NCBI RefSeq assembly: GCF_000507245.1
Contig: NC_023035.1
Coordinates: forward strand, 2,147,501-2,211,500
From: Salinispira pacifica
GTDB taxonomy: Bacteria > Spirochaetota > Spirochaetia > DSM-27196 > Salinispiraceae
Direction: 5' to 3'
Length of the DNA: 64,000 nucleotides
Made by a program: the position numbers and the translations under genes. Under the pieces are notes generated by a model. That model was not told where the DNA came from, did no database searches, and was given only the letters and a program-made list of their open reading frames with translations. Position 1 is the stretch's first letter; each line of letters begins with the position of its first letter. Positions 57,296-64,000 of the stretch are shown here, piece by piece.

Positions 57296-58310
57296 CGGAA
57301 ATCCCCCCGCCGACGCCGGCTTATGAGGATGTACAATAGATACGGCGCACCGAGCATGGATGTAATGACCCCCACCGGAAGTTCCGCCGGCGAAAGAAGC
57401 ACCCGGCCGACCATGTCCGCTAACATCAGAAACAACGCGCCCCCTAAAACTGAAAGGGGCAGGAGGCTCCGGTGATCCGGTCCGCTGATCATCCTGATCA
57501 CATGAGGCACCATCAGCCCGGCGAACCCGATGATTCCGGTGACCGAAACGGTGATGGCGGTTACGAACGAAGCCGACAGCAATAGCCGCACTCTGGCCCG
57601 CCCCGGTACCAAACCCAGGGACCGGGCACTGTCATCGCCCTGGGAAAGCAGGTTCACATCCCGCCACTGGATGAGAATGAGCAGCAGCCCCGCAATCTGA
57701 AACCAGAACGCAGACCTCAGCTTGCCCCAACCGGCCGAGCTGAGGCTTCCGAAGGTCCAGAATATGATTTTTTCGGCCTGCTCATGATTCATATACATAA
57801 TCAGGGATACCCTGAGGACAACATCACCGATATGGCGATGCCTGCTAGCAGCAAACCGGTGGATTCTCCCCGGCGACTTGCAAGCCCGGCCACCGCCAAC
57901 ACCAGGGCCACGGCGCCGGCTGATCCGATGAGGGCGAATATCTGCAAGGTGATCTGATTCGAGGTTCCCAGGATGATGCCGATGGCCACGGCGAACGCCG
58001 CACCTGAGGATATCCCCATCACGTAGGGATCGGCCATGGGGTTGAGAAACACCCCTTGAAGAACCGCCCCTGCTGCGGCCAGGCAGGCTCCGGAACTCAG
58101 GGCGAGCAGGATACGAGGGAGGCGAAGGTTCAGGATGATGATTCGCGAACTATCGGCTATGCCCTCGAAGCTACCCGCCCCCATACTCGCGCCGAGGACG
58201 CGGAGGGTTTCCGGGACAGTGATATCTGCGGTGCCCACGGTCACCGAGATAAGGGCGGCGAAAGGTATCGCCGCCCCGAGAAAGGCAAACAAGAACGATG
58301 TTTTTTTCAC
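57292..58310 (-). pseudogene. btuC: Corrinoid ABC transporter permease, one frameshift
   Basis: Two frames cover a FecCD-type permease: 58310-57801 (LRLPRILLALSSGACLAAAGAVLQG, NPMADPYVMGISSGA) and 57798-57292 (FWTFGSLSSAGW, GFAGLMVPHVIRMISG). The break is in a GGG run near 57813. A fourth G would join VMLSSG to VSLIMYMN and give a normal permease of about 340 residues. The operon is otherwise intact. So either a sequencing error, or a loss of import. About ten helices are expected. Confidence 0.85.
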
Positions 58311-58318
58311 CCGAAACC

Positions 58319-59245
58319 TCAGAACAGGTCGGGATGGATAGTGGTAGCCAGGGCAAGCAGCCCATCAGCGAGCCGAGGACCCTGGCGGTCGATGAGGTTA
58401 TTGTTCAGCGGCCGAAGGTTGCCGTTTTTAATGGCGTTGAGATCCCCATAGCCCTCGGCAGCCTGAAGCGAAGCCGGCGTATCATAAAATTCCGAGCAGA
58501 TGATGATTTCGGGGTCGTTTTCAACGATCTTTTCAAAGCTGTAGGACCAGCCCTCGACATCGGAGGCGATATTGTCACCGCCGGCCATTACTATCATCTC
58601 GCCGATAAAGGTATCGCCTCCGGCAGTGTAGTCACCCCACTGGCCGAAGCCGACCACATAATAGACCTTCGGACGCTCGTTGACCGTCGCAATTCGCTCG
58701 GTGACCATCGCCACGGTTTCCCGCATTTCGTCAACCAGGGCTTCGGCTGCATCTTCGGTATCGAGGAGCTCTCCCATGATCCGCGCCAGTTCATAGACGC
58801 CTTCGAAGCTTTCTTCGTTGTACAGCGAAACCACTACGATACCCAGTTCTTCGAGCGTGTTCAGGTTGTCTTCAGTAAAGTGAGTGGAAACCAGGACCAC
58901 ATCGGGGTTAAGCTCGACGATACGCTCGAGATTCGGCTCACGCAGGGAGCCGATACTCTCTATATCGTTGACGGCCGCAGGGTAATTGCAAAAATCGGTC
59001 CGACCGATCAGGCGGTCTCCGGCGCCCAGGGCATACACGAACTCGGTGATGCTCGGGGCTACAGAAATGATGCGCTGGGGCGCCTCGGAAAAACTGATGG
59101 ACCGACCATACGAGTCGACGATATCGACCTGATATGCCTCCTCGATTACCACCGGTTCGGTGGCGGTAGACGGCTCACTCTGCCCACCGGCAAACAGGGC
59201 CAATGGCAGGAGAAGAAGGAAAAAAACGGGAAGTGCGCGTTTCAT
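58319..59245 (-). CDS. btuF: Corrinoid-binding protein of the ABC importer
   Basis: This protein of about 308 residues has a signal peptide (MKRALPVFFLLLLPLALF, then AGGQSEP, a style common in spirochaetes). The BtuF/FhuD fold follows: PQRIISVAPSITEFVYALGAGD, GRTDFCNYP, and LNPDVVLVSTHF. I chose the ATG at 59245 because AAAGGA lies upstream; the longer ORF from 59371 runs into the riboswitch. It is the first gene of the operon. Confidence 0.93.
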   Translation of the reverse strand: MKRALPVFFLLLLPLALFAGGQSEPSTATEPVVIEEAYQVDIVDSYGRSISFSEAPQRIISVAPSITEFVYALGAGDRLIGRTDFCNYPAAVNDIESIGSLREPNLERIVELNPDVVLVSTHFTEDNLNTLEELGIVVVSLYNEESFEGVYELARIMGELLDTEDAAEALVDEMRETVAMVTERIATVNERPKVYYVVGFGQWGDYTAGGDTFIGEMIVMAGGDNIASDVEGWSYSFEKIVENDPEIIICSEFYDTPASLQAAEGYGDLNAIKNGNLRPLNNNLIDRQGPRLADGLLALATTIHPDLF

Positions 59246-59337
59246 GGCAACATCCTTTATACAAGATATTTCGGGCGGGATGCTGACGTGGGATGCAATC
59301 CGGCCCCGGAACCATACACCGTGGTCCCTTGGGCATA

Positions 59338-59530
59338 TCATCCGGCAGGTCTCCTGGCTGAGAGGAATCAAAAATGCCGCCTTCCCAAGAAACTGTTCTC
59401 AGTGGCGTACCGCCGCGACTTGACCGCGGGGGGCATTTAAACCTCAATCACAGTGGCGGGACCGCGCAGGAATTGCACCTGCTTCCCTTTTCATCCATTC
59501 GGTCCTGGCGGACCGTTTGGAAACCGGATG
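59338..59530 (-). promoter_or_regulatory. Cobalamin riboswitch
   Basis: On the minus strand the conserved core reads GGGAAGCAGGTGCAATTCC, then CCCGCCACTGTGA, and closes with the B12 box AGCCAGGAGACCTGCC. The P1 stem pairs CATCCGG with CCGGATG at its two ends. It lies between the promoter and the btuF start, so adenosylcobalamin should switch off the whole operon. Confidence 0.96.
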
Positions 59531-59543
59531 TTATGAGAAATTC

Positions 59544-59572
59544 ATCGTAGTCCCAGGCGGCTTATCTGTCAA
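59544..59572 (-). promoter_or_regulatory. Promoter of the B12 operon
   Basis: TTGACA and TACGAT on the minus strand have 17 bases between them. They end just upstream of the riboswitch. Confidence 0.82.
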
Positions 59573-59626
59573 TCGAGCTATTCATTAATTTCCATACATT
59601 AGTGACAACATCCCGTTCCATTTACT

Positions 59627-60211
59627 ATGCTGTATAGAATGAAAATATCGACGGGAAAAGGCGATGCCGGTCAGACCGGCGTGGGCGGCGGACTACGAGT
59701 GGACAAGGATGATGTGCGGGTCGAATGCCTTGGTGAAATAGACGAATTCAACAGCGGCATTGGCCTGCTTCGGGCCTGGCTTGGCCCGGAGCATAGGTGG
59801 CAAGAGGACCTTCAGAAGGTCCAAACGGACATGATGGAAATTATGTCACACCTCGCTACCCCGGGGGACATGGCAAAGCAGAACACACGGCCGCACCCTG
59901 AGGATGGTCCGCGCTACCTGGAAATGTGGAGTTTTGAGCTAGAAAAGTCTCTTGATGAGGCCTCGGACTGGTTTCTTCTGCCCGGCGGTAATGTTGCCTC
60001 CTCACAATGCCATCTGGTACGAACCGCTGTCCGTCGAGCTGAACGACGCTTAATCAGCCTGAAAAAGGCTGATCCGGATTGTGTCTTGCCCTATATGCTG
60101 GTTTACGTTAACCGCTTGAGCGACACTCTGTTCCTCATGGCCAGGGTGCTGATGCAGGATGAGGGAGTGTCGGAAGAAAAGTGGAAGCTGTTTAAGCCGC
60201 CAGCGGAATAA
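59627..60211 (+). CDS. Cob(I)alamin adenosyltransferase, PduO type
   Basis: This 194-residue protein has the ATP-binding start STGKGDAGQTGVGGG and RVDKDDVRVECLGEIDEFNS, and the later VRTAVRRAERRLISL and YVNRLSDTLFLMAR. It transfers the adenosyl group of ATP to cobalt(I). The usual TRTGDxG is here STGKGDAG, still compatible. It is divergent from the B12 operon, so the riboswitch does not cover it. The start may be 59627 or 59639; neither has a ribosome site. Confidence 0.9.
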   Translation: MLYRMKISTGKGDAGQTGVGGGLRVDKDDVRVECLGEIDEFNSGIGLLRAWLGPEHRWQEDLQKVQTDMMEIMSHLATPGDMAKQNTRPHPEDGPRYLEMWSFELEKSLDEASDWFLLPGGNVASSQCHLVRTAVRRAERRLISLKKADPDCVLPYMLVYVNRLSDTLFLMARVLMQDEGVSEEKWKLFKPPAE

Positions 60212-60292
60212 AAGGCATTTCTTCTCGGTCATGCCACCGTCGGTTCCACGAACTTTAAAACCAAGTTTTCATTATGTGCTGGATGGATTCTG

Positions 60293-61522
60293 TCAGTAAG
60301 CCATATCCACCAGGTTCTTTGGCCAGGGATCCTCGAACTCATGTCCGTTCTTCCACAACTCTATCTCTTCGTCGCTGAGGAAACAGGATTGCAGCGCTTC
60401 GGCAAAACGATCGACATGGGCGGCATCGCCGATAACCGTAATATCGCAACAGCGGTCGCCGAAGCGATTTCCTTCGGCTTTGAGTCGTTTTTTCAAAATC
60501 TCTATTTCATATGATGAAACCCCGGGGTTCTCGTCCTCGGCGATTCCCGCTCTCCAGGAACCATTGATTCCCAAAGTGATTCCCCCGGCTGATTGATTCC
60601 ACAAGAGAGAGTGCTTGCTCCGGCTCGCAAGCCAAAAAAACCCTTTGCTCCGATGAATCCGTTTGTCCAACAGGGTGTGACAGACTTCCCACAGGCGCTG
60701 GGGATGGAATGGCCGGTCATCTTTTATCACCCGGGCAGCCAAATCGAACGGACGGTCGCTTTTTGCATCGGCGGCTACGGCAGGACGAATTTCATCCATG
60801 AGCCGGGACACCCGATGATAATCGTATTCGGGCAACTCGAGAATCGCCTCAAGAGGATAATTCCCATAATGGAGCGAGAACGCCGGTACATATGGATTGA
60901 TTTCCTGGACAGAGGAGACGATGTTCTGAAATTGCGCATCCTGCAATCGATCAGCCTTAGAAAACATGATATGGCTGCAGAACATAATTTGCTCAACCAG
61001 GAGATTGACGGTGCCGCGAACCTGTGTCACGACATTTTTCTGCATTGCGGGAAACAGCCCCCTTCCGTCATCATAATCGTGAGACAGCATCAGACTATCC
61101 ACCAGGACACATACGCCGCAGAGCATCAACCGGCTCTCGTTTTGGAAATACTCGATCAGAGGCATAGGATGACAGCTACCCGAGGTCTCGATGATAAGGA
61201 GATCCGGATTCCCATCACTCAGCAATTCCTCAATTGCCTGATCGAGCATCGCGATTCCCTTCTCACTGCTGAGCACGACGGAGCTGATTGAACGAAGCAG
61301 CGAAGCATTCGCTTCGATAATCCCGGTATTTCCGATCAACTCGCCATCGATATCAAGTTCGCTCATATCATTGACGATGGCTCGTACATCCAGCCTCCGC
61401 TTGTGCGCCTGGGCCAGGAGTTTGCGAAAGAGGGTGGTTTTTCCGGAACCAAGAAATCCGCTTAAGATCAGCGCGGGAATCGGCGATTTGGCTCGGCCGG
61501 ACTGGTGTTCATTGGTTTTCAC
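60293..61522 (-). CDS. COG0523 (CobW/ZigA-type) GTPase lacking the CxCC motif
   Basis: This 409-residue protein has the P-loop GFLGSGKTT, the switch region VNDMSELDIDGELI, and LLIIETSGSCHPMPL. The C-terminal domain (ITVIGDAAHVDRFAEALQSC) is typical. The metal-binding CxCC that normally follows the switch (GCICC) is replaced by SSVVLSSEKGIAM. The start is GTG. COG0523 proteins hand metals to partner enzymes; next to B12 genes a cobalt role is expected, but loss of the site makes it uncertain. Its 5' flank is cut by a transposon remnant. Confidence 0.8.
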   Translation of the reverse strand: MKTNEHQSGRAKSPIPALILSGFLGSGKTTLFRKLLAQAHKRRLDVRAIVNDMSELDIDGELIGNTGIIEANASLLRSISSVVLSSEKGIAMLDQAIEELLSDGNPDLLIIETSGSCHPMPLIEYFQNESRLMLCGVCVLVDSLMLSHDYDDGRGLFPAMQKNVVTQVRGTVNLLVEQIMFCSHIMFSKADRLQDAQFQNIVSSVQEINPYVPAFSLHYGNYPLEAILELPEYDYHRVSRLMDEIRPAVAADAKSDRPFDLAARVIKDDRPFHPQRLWEVCHTLLDKRIHRSKGFFWLASRSKHSLLWNQSAGGITLGINGSWRAGIAEDENPGVSSYEIEILKKRLKAEGNRFGDRCCDITVIGDAAHVDRFAEALQSCFLSDEEIELWKNGHEFEDPWPKNLVDMAY

Positions 61523-61548
61523 TGGTCTTCTTTACCACGGATGGGTAG

Positions 61549-62652
61549 ATGCCGCCAAGCTTGACGCAAGATGGCGGGCGGAAAATCGAAGCCTTGTTCC
61601 CCGAAAGCCGGGGAGACAAGGGGCGAATGAGAAGCATTACCGATGAGCAAATTGATGCGCTCATGCTGCTTCGAAAAGAGCATCCAAAACTCTCCACCCC
61701 GCGTCTGGTTGAAATTGCTCAAGGAAACGGCGTCTTTCCGTCCGGAAAAGAGGTCTCCATGGCCAGCATTTACCGGCTCATGAAGATCCGCAAAGCCCAA
61801 CGGGTCAAGGTCGAGTCTGACATGAGGAAGTTCGAGGTACAACTACCCAACGACCTGTGGCAGTCAGACTGCATGCACGGTCCGAAAGTTCTGCATGGCG
61901 GGAAACTGAGAAAGACCTATCTGTTTGCAATCATTGACGACCATTCAAGGCTCATTACCCATGGCCAGTTCTACCTGGCTGAAACACTGGAAAATTACCT
62001 GGACTGCTTATGGACGGCGTTACGCAAGCGGGGAGTTCCCCGAAAGCTCTATGTCGATAACGGGGCATCATTTAAGGCGCACAGGCTCCAGTTGGGATGT
62101 GCTTCGCTGGAAATCGGGCTGCGCTATGCACGGCCGTACCGTCCCCAGGGAAAGGGCAAGATTGAACGGTTCTTTCGTACCGTACGTAGCCAGTTTATCC
62201 CCGAGCTGCCTGATGAACTTCCTCTGGATGAGATCAACCGGCTGTTTCACCACTACATTGAAAACGGTTATCACCAGAGGATCCATGGCGGTACGGGGCA
62301 GAAGCCCCTGGAGCGTTACCTGCAGGATGCCCATGCCTTGCGAAAAGCGCCGGAGAACTTGCCTGAATACTTTCGAAAACGCGAGGAGCGAACGGTAAAC
62401 AACGACCGTACAGTGAAACTCGATGGCCGTTTGTATGAAGCTCCTGCGGGGTTGCTGGGCATGAAAGTCGTCCTGCGGTTTGAGAATTACGACCGGATTG
62501 AAGTCTTTCTCGACGATCAGTCCAAGGGATTCTTAAGAGATCTGGATCAGGGAGTGAACAGCCGCATTAAGCGGGACGGCACGGGTCCGGTCATGCCGTC
62601 GGCTTCGGGGGGAGCTCTTTTTGAAAAGCTGGGCTCAAAGGCAGGTAGCTAA
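61549..62652 (+). pseudogene. DDE (Mu/IS481-like) transposase, N-terminal domain missing
   Basis: The 367-residue ORF has the catalytic core: LWQSDCMHGPKVL with the first Asp, KLYVDNGASFKAHR with the second, and PYRPQGKGKIERFFRTVR with the Glu. It ends with a C-terminal beta domain. The N-terminal helix-turn-helix domain of about 80-100 residues seen in this group is absent: homology starts at GGRKIEALFPESR, 26 bases after the start of the divergent CobW-like gene. So its 5' end was lost by deletion or rearrangement at this junction. Confidence 0.72.
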
Positions 62653-63458
62653 TGGATACGCTGCGCCACCACTTTGGATTCCGGCACGACCCGTTTCCGC
62701 AGAATGTAGCGGTAAAGGACCTGTATCCCCTGCCGGCATTGGAACCCCTGCGGCAGCGGGTGTTCTTTGCCCTGGAGCAGAAAGCCATTGCCGTCATCAC
62801 CGGAGATGTGGGGTCGGGAAAGTCTACGTCATTGCGCTATGTCTCAAGCAAATGCCATTCGAGTGAGTATGAACTGATTACCATTGTCGGCGGGAACTTC
62901 TCACCCATGGAACTGTACCGGCAGATCCTGCTCACTTTCGGCATGAGCTATATGTCGTTCCAGGTATCGATCATGATCTCGAAGATCCGGGAGCTTATTC
63001 TGGAAATTGCATCCCGCAATGTCATCCCGGTGCTGGTAATCGATGAGGCTCATCTGCTGAAACGGTCGGTGTTTACCCAGCTGCATACCCTTGCTCAGTT
63101 TGAATTCGATTCCAAGCCGGTCATGCCGATGATTCTCTGCGGTCAGGATTTCCTGCTCGATCATCTGATGGCTAACTCAGTTCGGCCTCTGGCGTCCCGG
63201 GTGCTGGGAAAGAATCATCTGGAGTCTATTAAGAAGGAGGTGATGGAGGATTACCTGAACCATCATATCACCTTGGCCGGTGGAGCAAAGAAAGTCTTCA
63301 GTGATGAGGCGATCTTTGCCATTCATCAGGGATCCGGTGGTCTCTTGCGAAAAGCCAACTCTCTGGCAAAAACGGCTCTCCTTGCCTGTGCCGGAGATGG
63401 CGGACAGACTGTTTCTGCAGAACACATTCGGGTCGCTTCCACTGAGATATTTATGTAG
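62652..63458 (+). CDS. ExeA/TniB-like AAA+ ATPase of the transposon, 3' end cut by IS5
   Basis: This 268-residue ATPase has FGFRHDPFPQN, the P-loop GDVGSGKST, Walker B VLVIDEAHLL, and the sensor region GQDFLLDHLM…RPLASRV. It serves as target-selecting partner of the adjacent transposase; the genes overlap by one base. Its stop codon TAG is formed by the junction with IS5 copy 3 (TA plus G), so the natural C-terminus may be lost. The protein looks nearly full length. Confidence 0.85.
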   Translation: MDTLRHHFGFRHDPFPQNVAVKDLYPLPALEPLRQRVFFALEQKAIAVITGDVGSGKSTSLRYVSSKCHSSEYELITIVGGNFSPMELYRQILLTFGMSYMSFQVSIMISKIRELILEIASRNVIPVLVIDEAHLLKRSVFTQLHTLAQFEFDSKPVMPMILCGQDFLLDHLMANSVRPLASRVLGKNHLESIKKEVMEDYLNHHITLAGGAKKVFSDEAIFAIHQGSGGLLRKANSLAKTALLACAGDGGQTVSAEHIRVASTEIFM

Positions 63459-64000
63459 GGCCTCCTGAAAAAACCCTATGCTGCCATATTACCATACCCC
63501 AATACCACGGGGAAATGAGACTTCGTAATTTTTCGGCTGCGTAGCATAGCTATGATAAAGACGTAAAAAAGATCCTTCCGAATCTTTTCCATGTTCATCA
63601 CCAGCATGATCATGGCCACCTGCGATTCACTGGTCTCAGCAAGCTTTGTCATTAAACGACCCATTGAGTACCGTCGTTTTGCTCTGCCAAATGTCCCTTC
63701 GACAGCTATTCTATCCAGCTCATCCTGACGAGCCAGCTTCTTTCGTTCCCGATTTTCACCACGATCTTTCGGTGGACGACCAAGCGGCGGACCGGATAAT
63801 CTGATTCCCCGTTCCTTGCACCAATTCCGGTTGCCCCTGGTGCGGTAAATCTGATCGGCGTGTATTGATTCCGGATACACACCATATCTGTGCCTGTACT
63901 TTTCAGCCTGCATGACTAAATCACCAGACTCGTTGTATGGATCCCATGAACAGCGATCGATAAACATGTACCCGTCAATATTGGCGGATGAAATCTTCAT
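63458..64000 (-). mobile_element. IS5-family element, copy 3 (cut by the window edge)
   Basis: It begins with the same end GGGCCTCC after a flanking TA. Over the visible part it is nearly identical to copy 2 and shares its differences from copy 1 (for example YRHRYGVY, NWCKERG). It has the same orientation as copies 1 and 2. Confidence 0.92.
63476..64000 (-). CDS. IS5-family transposase, C-terminal part
   Basis: The last 174 residues of the transposase are visible, with DADQ-like SIHADQIYRT and the catalytic Glu in VEGTFGRAKRRYSMGRLM. It runs out of the window, so the state of the A- and C-runs that are altered in copies 1 and 2 cannot be seen. Compared with copy 2 one residue differs near the end (MNMEKIR for MNLEKIR). 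Confidence 0.88.
   Translation of the reverse strand: MKISSANIDGYMFIDRCSWDPYNESGDLVMQAEKYRHRYGVYPESIHADQIYRTRGNRNWCKERGIRLSGPPLGRPPKDRGENRERKKLARQDELDRIAVEGTFGRAKRRYSMGRLMTKLAETSESQVAMIMLVMNMEKIRKDLFYVFIIAMLRSRKITKSHFPVVLGYGNMAA

Noticed and set aside
38322-64000. Active composite transposon of the B12 island
   Set aside because: IS5 copy 2 has frameshifts, copy 3 is cut by the window, and other elements lie inside the borders; only a history of recombination is supported.
1-64000. CRISPR array or tRNA/rRNA genes
   Set aside because: No regularly spaced short repeats, tRNA clover-leaf patterns or rRNA signatures were noticed on either strand.

Overview
The window looks like a chromosomal segment of a free-living, anaerobic or facultative spirochaete (phylum inferred, moderate confidence). 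The basis is a pyruvate formate-lyase pair, secreted lipoproteins, solute-binding proteins with spirochaete-like signal peptides, FecR/PEGA proteins, and Shine-Dalgarno-led genes of moderate GC. No rRNA, tRNA or CRISPR array was seen.

Region 1 (1-24.3 kb) is ordinary chromosome. It carries a hybrid histidine kinase cut by the left edge, pflBA, a LysE exporter, an Ate-like aminoacyl transferase, a hydrolase fused to a membrane domain and three secreted lipoproteins (beta-helix, SGNH-like, esterase). Further on are a Ca2+/cation antiporter, a BioD-DRTGG protein, a PadR regulator divergent from a serine hydrolase, a Cache-GGDEF protein, an RhlE-type helicase and a phosphoesterase.

Region 2 (24.3-41.4 kb) is an AT-richer accessory island of small cassette-like genes and nested mobile elements. 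The small genes include a BrnT-like toxin without a normal start codon and its antitoxin, vapBC, a nucleotidyltransferase with an unknown partner, a cut hsdM, a GNAT remnant and a CAP-like fragment. An IS4-family element sits inside an IS1182-family element, which itself sits in an attC-like hairpin. A second IS1182-family element splits vapC. A group II intron sits inside an IS5-family element. A second IS5 copy lies upstream of an IS1380 transposase. Two long imperfect hairpins share a core and look like integron attC sites, but no integrase is present. Several insertions can be reversed on paper from their target duplications.

Region 3 (41.5-61.5 kb) is clearly more GC-rich and probably transferred. 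On the plus strand are a FecR-PEGA-beta-propeller lipoprotein (one frameshift) and a two-gene CydDC-like ABC exporter whose first subunit carries an N-terminal DUF454 domain. Converging on them is a tight ten-gene B12 operon (btuF-btuC-btuD-cobD/cbiP-cbiB-cbiA-cobU-cobT-cobS-cobC) behind a near-consensus promoter and a cobalamin riboswitch. It imports corrinoids and carries out the late steps from cobyrinate to cobalamin. Two of its genes are fusions: CobD-CbiP, and CbiA with a cysteine-rich CWC tail. A PduO-type adenosyltransferase and an unusual CobW-like GTPase without the CxCC motif follow.

Region 4 (61.5-64 kb) holds a 5'-truncated DDE transposase with its ExeA-like ATPase, ended by a third IS5 copy. 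IS5 copies 2 and 3 are direct repeats enclosing the B12 island. Single-base homopolymer differences recur (fecR-like gene, btuC, IS5 copies), so sequence error must be separated from real decay.
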